DNA of 64,000 bases, from NCBI GenBank assembly GCA_030762895.1, contig CM061069.1, positions 103,991,923 through 104,055,922 of the forward strand. Direction: 5' to 3'. Below, one piece after another: positions 1 through 11,193 of this stretch. The notes beneath the pieces are model-generated. The model saw nothing but the letters and a program-made list of their open reading frames with translations. It had not been told where the DNA came from and made no database searches. A program made the translations under genes and the position numbers. Origin of the DNA: Sophora flavescens. Lineage: Eukaryota > Streptophyta > Magnoliopsida > Fabales > Fabaceae. The stretch's first letter is position 1, and each line of letters begins with the position of its first letter.

Positions 1-749
1 CATGGTATGAAGGTTGTTACCAATTAATTTTTTTGTTACTTTTCTTCTTTTTGAGGGGATGCCCCCAATGTAACAAGTAGGAAAAGTCTTTCGTCTTCGT
101 CTCTCTCTGATCATTTGATGAAATACTTCCACTCAAATTAAGAAGAAAAGGAGTTCTATTTTTTCTGTTTTAAAACTCTAAATCTTGTCATCAGTTAGTC
201 ATGATTCCTGCTGAACAGGAACTCAGGCTTGTCTATTAAGTGAACAAGAATATTTCCTTTCCCAAATATTTTATTCTTGTGATTGCTTTCCTTTTTGTTT
301 CAGGAATTGAATTAGTTCATGGAACCGAAGTTAAGTTTGTTGATACAGAGAGCAGAGAACAGGACACTATCTCCGACATTCTCCGATATCGCTTTATTAG
401 AAACTCAAAGATTTCGCTAAGTAACCTCAATCAACTGTTTCATTAGAGCACTAACATGTCGGTAAAGCCTGTTGGACTTAGCTTGAAATTTTAGTCAAAT
501 GTTATTGCTGATGATATTTTTTAATTATTATTCTGTTACTGAAAATTCTGGTACATCTTCCTTGGGTTATTTATGCCTCCAGCATGGGTATACAAGTTGG
601 GGTAGTTTTTGTTGTAGCTAGTGGTGTGATATTTATTGCCAAAGTACAAGGGTTAGTTTGAGTAATTGCATTTATCTTAGGTACTTGGTATCCAAGTATG
701 TTATGAATATTATAAATTGTCTATAGCGATAAAGAGCTATATTTCTAGA
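1..749. other. Unassigned left flank, no confident gene
   Basis: No repeat termini or recognisable protein family are visible here. The only gene-like signal is the possible exon at 303-418. Homology with the CACTA-2 5' region begins at roughly 760-770, so the true left end of CACTA-1 may lie inside this stretch or outside the window. Confidence 0.4.
303..418 (+). other. Possible isolated exon of an unrecognised gene
   Basis: A pyrimidine-rich tract ending in TTTGTTTCAG precedes an open stretch that begins GAATTGAATTAG, and a weak GTAACC donor follows near 419. The reading frame is open through these 116 bases and encodes an acidic segment containing VDTESREQD. I do not recognise the family. 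An upstream ATG at 240 would lie in the apparent intron, so it is probably not a start. It could be a host exon or a gene fragment carried by CACTA-1, and it may be chance. Confidence 0.2.
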
Positions 750-1239
750 TGAGTTGATCGTCGAGAAAAACCTTAGTTACCCGTTTGAGGTGCAATTAAT
801 ATTTCAGAGCACGTGTACTCTTGCGAGTCACTGAGCTCTTGATATTGGACCTCGAATTGTCCAAGTGGGACACTTTAAGAAAAAACTTTTTCTTTACTAG
901 TATAATAGCCATTCATTATTTCTTATGTGATATATCTGATGAAAATATGGTCTGACGCATTACCATTTGTTTTTTGGGTACATACTTGATTGTGATATCT
1001 CACCCCGGTCAAGTCATGTACTTGGAGACCAATGGGAAATGCTGCCAAAATTTCGTCAGATATGAGACATGAGAAGCGATGACTAACTATTATAGGAGTG
1101 TTGAAAAAGTTTTTTCTTGAATGGGATAGGGCAATACCGAATAAAGAAAGAGAGCAGTTCTGCGAGGTGAGGCATTCGTGTGTTTTTTTGGATATATCTG
1201 AGTTTGCCCAAAATAGTTTTTTAATATAGTTATCTTTTT

Positions 1240-1470
1240 TTGGCGAAAATGCAGAGGATGGAATTTGTTCCTTCGAAACGTACTTGGATGTATGATAGGG
1301 TTTATCCACGTAGAGGGGGATTGAAACAATCTTTTTTAGATGGTGTTGAAGAATTTATTAACAAGGCAAGTCAGGAAGATACTTATAACAATTGGGGGGT
1401 GATTAGATGTCCTTGTGTTAAGTGTGACTGTACCCGGATTAAGAGTTTAGACGATGTGAGGGTCGACTTG
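1240..1470 (+). pseudogene. TNP2 transposase N-terminal fragment (transposase-associated domain)
   Basis: The translated segment has the hallmark of the plant transposase-associated domain (PF13963 type): a W-M-Y-D-R start, a hydrophobic F-x-x-G-V-E-E-F-I helix, then I-R-C-P-C-V-K-C-D-C at about residues 50-60. The second gene of CACTA elements, TNP2/TnpD, begins with this domain ahead of the catalytic core. Here the frame is cut at about 1470 and runs directly into unrelated C-terminal TnpA-like sequence, so it cannot encode a transposase. A matching domain lies on the minus strand at 14283-14840. The start is uncertain because an upstream exon with EWDR/KERE-like sequence is visible at 1100-1160. 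Confidence 0.75.
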
Positions 1471-1477
1471 TACTCAG

Positions 1478-1792
1478 CAGAGTCGAGCATAGTCCAGTCG
1501 GACCCGCCGGTCTCAAGAGTCTGCGGAGATGGTAGAGATACGACAACAACTGGCAGCTCAGGATGAGATCAATCAGCAGCTGGTTACGCGTCAAACACAG
1601 ATGATGGAGCAGATGCAGATGATGGCAACTGCACAGAGAAAGCTCATGATGCGTTTAGGAACCATCACCCCTCAGCCACAGTCGCAGCAGGACCATCACC
1701 TACATAGCACCCCTCAGCCACAGCCGCCGTCGTCCCAGCCGCCACCGTCCCAATCTGAGGGTCATCGGCAGACCAGTGATGAGGAGGATTAA
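1478..1792 (+). pseudogene. TnpA-like C-terminal fragment (Q/M-rich coiled segment)
   Basis: This is an open frame rich in Gln and Met (QQLAAQDEINQQL, MMEQMQMMATAQ), followed by a Pro/Gln-rich tail ending in an acidic D-E-E-D. It matches the usual C-terminus of the first CACTA product (Ptta/En/Spm family, PF03004 type), where a coiled coil precedes a low-complexity tail. The upstream conserved region is absent and the preceding sequence contains an in-frame stop. The fragment is joined at about 1470 to the TNP2 N-terminal fragment, evidence of a large internal deletion. The family call rests on composition and position, not on a diagnostic motif. Confidence 0.5.
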
Positions 1793-2145
1793 TCCTTTAC
1801 AGATTTGTTAATGCAGGGCTATAGGGAGGGTTATTAGTTTCTTTAGGATTATATTCCATTTTGTATGATGTACGCACTCTTTGTAAAAACAATTTGCTTT
1901 TAGTTATGAATTTCCTTTATCGTTAACAATTGTTATTCATTTATCATTTAAAATTATTATTTATTTATCATATTATAGTCCAAATTATAATTAATAAAAA
2001 AAATAACTAAAGTTTGTATTAATTTTTAATTTTATATTAAATGTTAAATTATTAATTAAAAATAATTCATATTTTAAAAAAATTAATTAATCAAAATTAA
2101 TTAATTAAATAATTATATTTTATAAAAAAAATGTTGCAATTTGCG
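1793..2145. other. AT-rich 3' region of CACTA-1
   Basis: This is very AT-rich sequence with TTAATTAA-type runs between the TnpA-like remnant and the subterminal repeats. I see no coding signal or RNA gene. Confidence 0.5.
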
Positions 2146-2383
2146 GTTAATGTCTGATGATTTACGACGGCCTGACCGTCGCTAATTCCTGAATATTTGT
2201 GGCGGCTAGGCCGTCGCAAATTTGCGACGGTCATTAAAAAAACCGTCAGAAACCGTTTCCGACGACCCTATATGTGACGGATTTGTGGCCGTCGCAAATC
2301 CATCAGAAACATGTGTTTTGTGACATATTTTTGCGATTTGCGACCGCCTTTGGCCCTCGCTAAATCCAATTTTTCTTGTAGTG
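2146..2383. repeat. CACTA-1 subterminal repeats and terminal inverted repeat
   Basis: Multiple direct and inverted copies of a GCGACGG / CCGTCGC core (for example TTGCGACGG and GGCCGTCGC) end in TTCTTGTAGTG at 2383. Such repeats are the binding sites of TnpA in characterised CACTA elements. The core differs from those of CACTA-3 (GCGACCGA) and CACTA-4 (ACGTCAGTTG). Confidence 0.75.
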
Positions 2384-2403
2384 AGTCTAGGGATCTTACA
2401 ACA

Positions 2404-3530
2404 ATGTCTCTAGCAAATTTGTTTGGAAAGCTCAAGGAGCATGAGTTGGAGTTAACAAGACTCAAGGATAATGAAGAAGTAGATAAAAAGGGCAAATGAA
2501 TATCACTTATGGCTTCTTCTTCCGAGAAAGATGAAAGTGACAAAGGAAGCAATGATTCTAGTGAAGATGACAAGGAAGATGAACAAATCAACCTACTAGT
2601 AAGGAGATTTGGGAAGTTTCTCAAGAATAAAAGTAAGTGGAAGAGGTTCAACAATTCCAAGAAACCTACCAAGAAAGATGCTCCTTCATCAACACCTCTA
2701 TGCTATGAATGTGGAATGGCCGGGCACATCAAATTCGAATATCCTACTCTCCAAAAGAAAGAAAAAGGTGACAAGAGGCCTAAGAAGGAAAAGAAGGGGA
2801 GAAGGGCATACATAGCATGGGAAGACAACGATCTAAGTTCATCAAGTGGTGATAGCACGGATGATGAAGTCTCCAATCTTTGCCTGATGGCAAGTCAAAA
2901 ATATGACCAAGAGGTAAGTGATGATGAATTTGCATTATCTTTCACTTATGATGAATTGCAATTAGCGTTTGAAGAATTGCATGAGGAATCTATAGAACTT
3001 GCTAGAAAGGTAACTAAACAAAAGTCAATAATATCTATGCATGAAAATGATAAAATGAAACTAGCTAAGGAGATAAATGATTTGAAATTAGAAATCAATT
3101 CTATGACTTTGAAGCATGCTAGTTCTAGAAATGATATGCCTAGTTCATCAAATTTGATCAATGCATGTATCTTGAAAAGGAGAATAAGGACCTAAAGAAT
3201 ACTCTTGCTAAATTTACAAATGGAAGAAGGAATTTGAATAACTTGCTTGGTAATCAACAATCTCCTTTTGTAAAAGCCGGTTTAGGGTATAACTCTTATG
3301 ATAAGAAAGAAAAATATTCAACAATATTTATTCCATCTAGTAAGAATGCTAGAAATAACGTAACATGTCATTATTGTTGTAAACATGGTCATATTTCTCC
3401 TAGATGCTATATTAAGAAAATTGTCTTGAAAAAGCTAAGATGATGTGGGTTCCAAAAATTATGGTACCTAAGACTAATATTCAAGGACCCAATAAAGATT
3501 GGGTACCTGAATCTAAACTTGCTTTGTAGG
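2404..3530 (+). pseudogene. copia Gag remnant with two zinc knuckles
   Basis: This is the C-terminal half of a retroelement Gag, the RNA-packaging capsid/nucleocapsid protein. A Ser/Asp/Glu-rich stretch (about 2509-2600) leads to a first zinc knuckle, C-Y-E-C-G-M-A-G-H-I-K-F-E-Y (about 2700-2742), whose last Cys has become Tyr. A long Lys/Glu coiled region follows. A second knuckle, C-H-Y-C-C-K-H-G-H-I-S-P-R-C (about 3367-3408), is intact. A TGA at about 2497 and a frameshift near 3180 break the frame. The N-terminal capsid domain is absent because of the CACTA-1 junction. Confidence 0.8.
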
Positions 3531-3535
3531 ATTGC

Positions 3536-6500
3536 TTGAGGACCCATGGAAAGGAATGGGATCTTGATAGCGGGTACTCCAAGCATATGATGGGAAACAT
3601 ATCAAAGTTCATTCATCTCTCCCCAAAGCAACGTGGTCACGTAACCTATGGTGACAATAATAGAGGTAAAATTCTTGGTATTGGTAAAATAGGAAATGAG
3701 TCTACTACTATTGAAAATGTGCTCTTATTAGATGGTTTAAAGTATAATTTACTTAGTATAAGCCAACTTTGTGATAAGGGTTATAGGGTTGTGTTTGATA
3801 ATAAATGTTGCATGGTTGAATGTTTGCATGACAATGAAATTAAATTTGTTGGAAAAAGAATTAAAAACATTTATATGCTAGACCTAGGTGACATCAATAA
3901 TAATATTCAATGCTTGTTGAGTAAAAATGATGAGGCTTGGTTATGGCATAGAAGGGTAGCACACATTCACATGGAACATCTTAACAAACTAATTTCTAAA
4001 GACTTAGTTATAAGTCTCCCTAAAATCAAATTTCCAAAGGAAGGCTTATGTGATGCTTACCAAAAAGGTAAGCAAGTTAAAACTAGCTTTAAATCCAAGA
4101 ATATAGTCTCTACTAATAGACCTCTACAACTTTTGCATATGGACTTATTTGGACCATCTAGAACTATGAGTTTAGGTGGAAATTATTATGCACTTGTTAT
4201 TGTTGATGATTTTTCAAGGTTTACATGGACTATTTTTCTTGCACATGAAAATAATGCTTTTCATGCCTTTAGAAAATTAGACAAACAAATTCAAAATGAA
4301 AAGGATCTAAAAATTGCATGTATTAGAAGTGACCATGGAGGTGAGTTTGAAAATCATGATTTTGAAAAATTTTGTGATAAGCATGGTATTACTCATAAGT
4401 TTTCAGCACCTACGACCCCTTAACAAAATGGAGTTGTTGAGAGGAAAAATAGGTCTCTAGAAGAATTAGCTAGAACTATGTTAAATGAATCAAATTTACC
4501 AAAATATTTTTGGGGCGATGCGGTCAACACAGTTTGCTATGTAACTAATATGATTCTCATTAGACAAATAATTAAAAAGACTCCCTATGAGTTATATAAA
4601 GGAAGAAAGCCCAACATAGCTCACTTACATGTTTTTGGATGCAAATGCTTTATTTTGAATAATGGTAAAACAATCTTGGCAAGTTTGATGCCAAGGCGGA
4701 TGAAGGAATTTTCTTAGTCTATGCATCATCAAGTAAATCTTTTGGAGTGTTTAATAAAAGAACTATGATTGTTGAAGAGTCTATTCATGTTACTTTTGAT
4801 TAGACTAACCCCCAAAAGGATGGGAAATGTATTATTGATGATTTTGTAGATATTCCTCATAATCCTTATGGAGGGAAACAATTGGATGATGATGAAGTAC
4901 CAAACCAAGAGTCAACAATTGAAGAAACAAATCAAGGACTTCCCAAAGAATGGAGATTTGCTAAAGCTCGTCCAATTGATAATATAGTTGGAGATATATC
5001 AAAGGGAGTTTCTACAAGGTCTTCTCTAAGGGAATTATATAATTGTATGTCTTTTGTTTCTCAATGTGAGCCAAAATCCATAGATGATGCCATTATAGAT
5101 GAGCATTGGCTAATAGCTATGAATGAATAATTAAACCAATTCACTAGAAATCAAGTTTGGGAATTAGTCCCAAGAACCAATAATAAGCAAATTATTTGAA
5201 CTAAATGGGTCTTTCGCAATAAACTTGATGAAAATGGCATAATAGTTAGAAACAAAGCTAGGTTAGTGGCTAAAGGCTACAATCAAGAAGAAGGAATTGA
5301 CTCTGATGAAACCTATGCCCCAGTTGCTAGGTTGGAAGCTATTCATCTTTTACTTTCATTTGCATGCTTTATGGATTTTCAATTATTTCAAATGGATGTT
5401 AAAAGCGCCTTTTTAAATGACTTAATTAATGAAGAGGTGTATGTTGCTCAACCCCCCGGATTTGAAGAATTTGAAAATCCAAATCATGTATATAAACTCA
5501 AAAAGGCTCTCATTGGTTTAAAACAAGCTCCAAGAGCTTGGTATGAGAGACTTAGTAAATTTTTGCTTGAAATGGGTTTTAATAGAGGGAAGGTTGACAC
5601 ACCACTCTTCATTAAAAAGAAAAATAAAGATATCTTGATTGTACAAATATATGTTGATGACATTATTTTTGGTACCACTAACGATAGCTTGTGTAGAGAA
5701 TTTTCCAAGTTAATGCAAAGGAAATTCGAAATGTCAATGATGGGGGAATTAACTTTCTTCCTCAGATTACAAATAAAGCAAACTCCTAGTGGGATATTCA
5801 TCAATCAAGCAAAATATTGCAAGGAGTTGCTTAAACGCTTTGGAATGGAAAATGCGAATCATGCTACAACTCCAATGGGAACATCATGCTATCTAGATTA
5901 AGATGATGGTGGTAAGGCCGTAGAACTAACTAAGTATCGAGGTATGATCGGATCACTTTTGTATTTGACCGCTAGTAGACCCGATATTATGTTTAGTGTT
6001 TGTATGTATGCACGTTACCAAGCAAACCCCAAAGAATCACATTTAAACGCAGTTAAAAGAATTTTAAAATATTTAGCTGGAACAATTAATGTGGGTTCTG
6101 GTATCCTAAAGGTTCTAGTTGTACTTAAATTGGATATTCCGATGGCGATTTTGTCGGATGTAAATTAGATAGGAAAAGCACAAGTGGCACTTGTCACATT
6201 TTTGGTCACTCACTTGTTTCTTGGTTTATCAAAAAACAAGTTAGTGTAGCCCTATCAACCACCGAGGCCGAGTATGTAGCCATCGGTAGTTGTTGCATTC
6301 AAATTCTTTGGATGCAACAACAACTTCTAGACTATGGTATTAAACTTACAAATATACCTATAAGATGTGATAATACAAGTGCAATCAATATTTCTAAAAA
6401 TCCTATCCAACATTCTAGAACCAAACACATAGAAATTCGGCACCACTTCATTGGAGATCACATACAAAAAGGATATTGCATAATGGAATTTGTAGAGACT

Positions 6501-6602
6501 AGTAAACAATTAGTGGATATTTTTACAAAGCCCTTAGCTTGGGAAATTTTCTTTTATATCCGTAGAGAACTTGGAATATTTGATGATCCCAGTCTCCATT
6601 AA
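3536..6602 (+). pseudogene. copia Pol remnant (PR-INT-RT-RNase H)
   Basis: Domains run in Ty1/copia order. The protease tail has W-D-L-D-S-G-Y-S-K-H-M (about 3555). The GAG-pre-integrase motif is L-W-H-R-R-V-A-H (about 3940). The integrase core has D in HMDLFGP, D in RSDHGGEFEN and E in VVERKNRSLEE. Reverse transcriptase has MDVKSAFLND and the catalytic Y-V-D-D (about 5650). The RNase H/C-terminal region has CDNTSAI and HIEIRHHFI. Stops or shifts fall near 4423, 4717, 4803, 5128, 5200, 5901 and 6166, so it cannot make an enzyme. The frame ends at 6602 without an envelope-like ORF. Confidence 0.9.
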
Positions 6603-6715
6603 AATTTCTATGTTCCTGTCTTCTTATTCAAACATGATATATGCATGATTTGTATGTATTTTATTTATGTGAGAAATGCATGTTTTCTTTTATTTTTTCT
6701 CTGTTTTTAGTATAG
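6603..6715. other. copia 3' untranslated sequence
   Basis: T-rich, non-coding sequence between the pol stop and the palindromic block. No polypurine tract or LTR start is recognisable. Confidence 0.4.
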
Positions 6716-6840
6716 TAGTCGACTACTTGATATGTAGTAACCGACTACTTACACAGGTAATCGACTACCTGTGTTGGCAGTAGATGAATTCCTTAGGTTA
6801 AGCAAAGTAATCATCCACTCCACTAAGTAGTCGACTACTT
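6716..6840. repeat. Palindromic word array GTAGTCGACTAC in copia 3' region
   Basis: Perfect or near-perfect copies of a GTAGTCGACTAC-type palindrome occur at about 6716-6727, 6738-6750, 6757-6770 and 6826-6840, with variants GTAACCGACTAC and GTAATCGACTAC. The arrangement resembles the palindromic arrays in the LTRs elsewhere in this window but uses a different word. Confidence 0.7.
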
Positions 6841-6916
6841 TTCGAACTCTGCCTCAAAAACACACGCATAAACTCATTTGACCTAAAACCCTCATTCTTC
6901 TTCTTCAACCTCGCGA

Positions 6917-7418
6917 GGGCCCCCCCCCCCCCCCCCCCCAACCAGTCGTACCCACCTTCTGGAATGTCCGACTGTGGCAGCATTCTAGGAGTTGGCATAA
7001 ATGATAATCCTGCTGGTTGTGTGGCCGGCACAGCCAATGATGATGGTGGTGCTGGGTGTAGGTGTGGTGTGGGTCCATTAGGGGGCAGCGAGTAGCTGAC
7101 TAGTGGGCATCGTGGCCCAAAGCGAGTGGGTTTGATATGGGTGGAGGATGGGGTAGTGTGGGTCAGGGATGGTGTATGGGTAGGGGATGGTGTAGTATGG
7201 GTCGGTGAGGGTGTAGAACGGGTGGGGGAGGGTGTAGAATGGTCGGGGGAGGCTCTTGTAGGTGCGATCTGGGTGGGTACGGTGGGTGCGGATGGACCTG
7301 TAGCAAAACGGGCAAGCACCTGGGACTTTATGGTGTATCGTCCCCGCTTAGCCTTCCCATTCCCCTTATCACCGCTAGGCGGTGGGGGGCGGGGCGGCTC
7401 TCCTCCTGAGGCTGACAT
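6917..7418 (-). pseudogene. TnpA-like (Ptta/En/Spm) N-terminal fragment
   Basis: The frame opens at Met (7418) with MSASGGEPPRPPPPSG, then a basic KAKRGRYTIKSQVLARF block, then Ser/Thr/Pro repeats of the type TPSPTHTTPSP. A Pro/Ser-rich N-terminus before a conserved basic core is common in the first CACTA product, and its position downstream of TNP2 fits. The conserved core is missing: the frame runs into the C/G homopolymer and then copia sequence. The plus-strand ORF over the same bases is an antisense artefact of the repeat composition. Confidence 0.5.
6920..6939. repeat. C20 homopolymer at copia/CACTA-2 junction
   Basis: Twenty consecutive C bases lie inside what would be a poly-Gly stretch of the antisense TnpA-like frame. 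The run coincides with the inferred junction between copia and CACTA-2 and could be partly an assembly artefact. Confidence 0.8.
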
Positions 7419-7587
7419 ATCTATTTTTATTGCACAATTATAAGTCAATGTAAAAACAATAAATCAAACGACATGTAAAAGACTAATCTAATAAGTCAAT
7501 ATTTAAAATACAACAATATTTGTCAAGTCTTATATTTAATTGCATAAGTATTTAAAATACAGTAAAAATAACTTAACTGTCAAATTC

Positions 7588-8304
7588 CTATTCAGACTTG
7601 GTATCGTCATCTGATTGTAAGTCTGGTTCTTCTTCTTCTTGCAATGAGTCCTAACTTTGGATTTCTTCCTCTAATGATGCATGCATTGATGAATGATTAC
7701 CAATGACCACTTCTTCCCCATCATTTACAGATCCCAACATGCCAGTAATACGCTAGACCTTGATTACTTCATTGACATGTAACGATTCATCCACCTGGAA
7801 GGGCATATCATCCTCTGCATCATCGATTTCTATGCAACCCTTAGGCTTGGTAGGGACGGCAACACACCAACCTCGTTTGTCCGTTTGTATTGCTGGATAA
7901 GGGACGTAGTAAACTTGTTTTGCATTGTGAGCAATGATAAACGGATCAAACTGTTGATATCTTCTATCCATGCAAATGTCCATAGTTTCATACTTGGGAT
8001 CCACCTTTGTGCCTATCTTCGATGGATCAAACCAGTTACAATAAAATAAGACTACTTTTTTAGGATAAGTGGTAGTATTGTATTGTAACTCGAAAATGTG
8101 TTTTATGACCCCATAAAAATCACCAGTACCTTCACCCTGTACGACAACCCCGTTATTAATTGTCTTTTTGCCCACGTTCCATTCATCTATGTGGAATTTG
8201 TACTCATTAACAAAGTATGTATGCCATGATCTAACACTGCTATAGGGCTCGAACGCTAAATCTCTCAAGTGTTGAATCTTCACACTTAATGGTTGCTGAT
8301 ACAT
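7588..8304 (-). pseudogene. TNP2 C-terminal region (DUF4216-like)
   Basis: This is the C-terminus of the TNP2-class transposase. The block contains VVLFYCNWFDP, then DPFIIAHNAKQVYYVPYP, the usual signature of the DUF4216 domain that follows the catalytic core in plant CACTA transposases. An acidic tail (EEEEPDLQSDDD) ends at a stop at 7588-7590, after one in-frame stop near 7650. The upstream part of the gene lies beyond T1. The Met at 8304 is internal; the original frame continues from the segment at 8570-8691. Confidence 0.8.
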
Positions 8305-8569
8305 CTACGAATAGGTAAGTCATATTAATTAATTACTTTTAAATTACAAATTAAGCTTAATATATTCTTTGCTAAGGTATACAACACTTACTTGTTGCTT
8401 GAACCATTCAGGAAAATCTGCATGTGTACGAGCAGAAGCATCTTGTTGACTTAATTGATTTATTTGCAGGAACACACCGACGAATAAAAATGTGTAAGAT
8501 GTGTTAAAAGAGAAATTGATATAACATGAGTTACATTATTTTAAAAATGGGTTGTTGAAACTTACTCAT

Positions 8570-8691
8570 GGTATGGTTTCACCTCTATGCAATTTATCAA
8601 GACATGAACATGGACCGATGCATACTCCTCATCTCTTAACCAGTAAGTAAGCTCCTTGCCAGCATAACGGTCAGGAAGATTAAATACGGAT
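8570..8691 (-). pseudogene. TNP2 DUF4218-like segment, distal half (split by T1)
   Basis: Read on the minus strand it contains FNLPDRYAGKELTYWL and VHVLINCIEVKPYHE, the end of the region between the catalytic core and DUF4216. It joins in frame with the segment at 12559-12737 once T1 and one CGGAT copy are removed, giving a continuous conserved block. This supports the T1 boundaries. Confidence 0.75.
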
Positions 8692-9780
8692 TGTAACACC
8701 CCGATTTTCACTGTTTCAAAATAATCGAAATGTGAACGATTATTTGTATATAGTTATATGAGTATTAGAAAATTATTTTAAATAAACGGAGTTCATCACT
8801 CAATCCTACTTGAATGTAGGAAGCTACGATTAAAAATTTAGGTTGAAACAACGGGCGAATCCCGGCCCGCTATTTTCACTGACAGTATATTTATACTGCT
8901 CAAAAGACCTAATTTTAATTCGTGAATGAAAGACTTAAGGTTTTTATTTTATTTCCTACAACTTTGTATTTTTAGAATTATTTCAGAAAAAAATAAATTA
9001 ATTTACGTTTTTCGACCGTAATACGTAATAGGGTGAGCGGCAGAATGGATTTCGGAGTTTCCAAGAGCAGATGAAGAGTTTATATTAGGATTTTGAGATG
9101 ACTCATGGGGATGAATCATACTTTTAAGCTTAGAAGGTTCTACAGGGTTAAAGTGTCAATTTTTGAATTTTACGCTTAAGTCCCTGAACTTTCTATTAAT
9201 TACATTTTGGTCCCTAAGTTAGTTTCTAAGTTTTTCCAAGTCAATTGGGCCAGAATCTTGGTTCCCAATCTATTAATGGACCGTGGCCATGAAGCCCAAA
9301 ATCCTAGTCCATGGATTAATTCCATGAAGCCCATTTGAAACCATATAGGTTTCCTATGTCATGTTTAAGCTTAAATCTTTTGGTGGGCCCCACAAGAATG
9401 AATCCAAGCCCAAATATATTAGGCCCATGCGCAAGCCCATGAGGGAGAAGGGGCTGCCCTCATAATTTTTGGATGAGTCAAGAATGTTCTAGAATGTTCT
9501 ACATTCTTCTACATTATTCTACCATCTTCTAAAATGTTCTAAACCCTTCTTGATTCTTCCTAAAATATCTTATGGAGAAAAAAATCAGCCAAAGTTAGTC
9601 AAGATAAGACCACATTTAATGTGGCAAATAGTCATCATTACAATTTATTGGCAATTTGCAAAATAGTCCTTATACTTTTGGAATCTTTGCAAAATGATCC
9701 CTAGGAAGTATTTGCATTTCAATCCTTTGAACAAGACAACTCATCCTTACTAGATCCTTCCAAGATGGCGCCACCCATCT

Positions 9781-9789
9781 CTATAAATA
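9781..9789 (+). promoter_or_regulatory. TATA box of T1
   Basis: CTATAAATA is followed after about 30 bases by a pyrimidine/CA-rich start region (TTTCATTTTCTTCC). This is a typical plant LTR core promoter on the plus strand. Confidence 0.5.
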
Positions 9790-11193
9790 CCTTCTCTCAC
9801 ATTTCATTTTCTTCCTATTGTCTTTCTCTCAAAAACTCTTAAGTTATAAGTCTTTTAGCATCACTTTGTGAAGCAAGTCCTTGAATCTTCACTTGTTTTT
9901 GATCTTCAAGTGGTGAACCCTATTCTTCTTCCTAAATCATGTTTATGTTATTCAATAATTTTCATGATTCAAAGTATATTTCATCTATGTTCATCACTTT
10001 TATGTTTCAAAACCTAGAACTTTGAAAAGTCATAATAAATTCTAGAAAAATCTCATGATGTTGAAACCACTTTCTATATTCTTGATATCATGCATATTAT
10101 CTAAATCCAAGATCATGATGTAATCAAAAATTTATTTCCTAAAAACCTAGCCTTGGCCGAATCTATTAGAATAGGTTTGGTAGTGTTTTGTTCATGTGTT
10201 GTCATGTATGATCATGTATTCCATATGACATGTATGTCTACACACTCTAATCCATGATTAGTTAATTAAAATGAAAATCTTTACTCAAAAATCTCTATGT
10301 TGGCCGAACCCTAGATGGGTGAGATTTGATGAGTTTTTGCTCAAAGTTTTCATTAATGATCTTGGTAATCAAGCTATTAGTATGTATGCTTAATAAATCC
10401 AAGTTGGTTTATTAAACTAAAAACCCTAGCCCTATGAACATATTGAGGCCGAATCTTAGTATGAGAGTTAGGAAGTTTTGAGTTTAAGATTTAGTGGTTT
10501 AGCCACTAATCTATGATCTTGGTTGATTAAGGACCATTAATCTATGACTTAATCATGATTAGAAATTTTAAGGATTTTGAACCCTAAAAATCAGCCCTTG
10601 GTCGAAACCCTAACCCTAAAGGTTAGCGGATTTTGTTTCAAATTTTAGTCTTGTAATAAGTAATCTATGTTAGTTAAGACTCTAGTAACTAGGATCCAAA
10701 AGATGGCATTAAGAAGATAATCCTAAACCTATTTTCTAAGTCTTGGTCGAACCTAGACCTAAAGTGTCATATATGGTAGTTAGTTGATTAATTATAGTTA
10801 TGTTGTTTGGTTGTAGGTGGTTGTGTTAACTCGTGGCGGGATAACGAGGATCGTCGTGTACGTGTTTCTGGTGATAACTCAGGTGGGAGAAAGAACCATT
10901 CCATCGTCGGAACCGATAAGTAGTATATAATTTATAATAACGGTGTAGGGCGACCTAAACCCTACTAGTGGTCGAGTAATCGGCAATACCAAAATCGTAT
11001 TGGAAAGTTTTCCGTAATACCAATGACGATTTGGGAATTGTAGGTTTATCGCCTTAGGTCAATTATTCATATTTGAGGATGTCTGAATTATTTACTTTTG
11101 ACTGTTTGTGATCCGATGGTTGAGGTATTCCATTTGCATGTGACGTTTTATTGCGATGTTTGAATATTTAGAATATTGAGGATGTTCAGTGTC

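Larger units (their letters stand above)
760..2383 (+). mobile_element. CACTA-1: internally deleted En/Spm (CACTA) transposon
   Basis: The right terminus reads TTTTTCTTGTAGTG at 2370-2383, the reverse complement of the canonical CACTACAAGAAAA end. It is preceded by subterminal repeats built on GCGACGG. Inside are a TNP2 N-terminal fragment and a TnpA C-terminal fragment, with everything between them missing. The segment from about 770 to 1240 aligns by eye with the reverse complement of about 14820-15160 in CACTA-2, so the two are related copies. The left terminus was not found. The right end abuts copia gag sequence, so the element probably inserted into that copia. No 3-bp duplication could be checked. 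Confidence 0.75.
2384..6916 (+). mobile_element. Degenerate Ty1/copia retrotransposon, Sirevirus-like
   Basis: Gag, integrase, reverse transcriptase and RNase H follow in copia order on the plus strand. The 5' LTR, primer binding site and N-terminal gag are missing because CACTA-1 ends at 2383. The 3' side is cut at about 6916, where CACTA-2 sequence begins, so no 3' LTR is seen. The double zinc knuckle in a long gag suggests the Sirevirus/SIRE group. At least eight frame breaks show an old, inactive copy. Confidence 0.85.

Noticed and set aside
240..446. 68-codon ORF with a hydrophobic, signal-peptide-like start
   Set aside because: The hydrophobic start overlaps the polypyrimidine tract of an apparent intron, so the Met is unlikely to be a true start. 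Only the downstream part is kept as a possible exon.
6920..6939. C20 run as a biological signal
   Set aside because: It sits at a junction of two decayed elements and may be an assembly or slippage artefact. It was listed as a repeat only.
7126..7443. Plus-strand ORF rich in Val/Gly/Trp
   Set aside because: It is the antisense shadow of the Ser/Thr/Pro repeat of the TnpA-like frame. The openness comes from composition.
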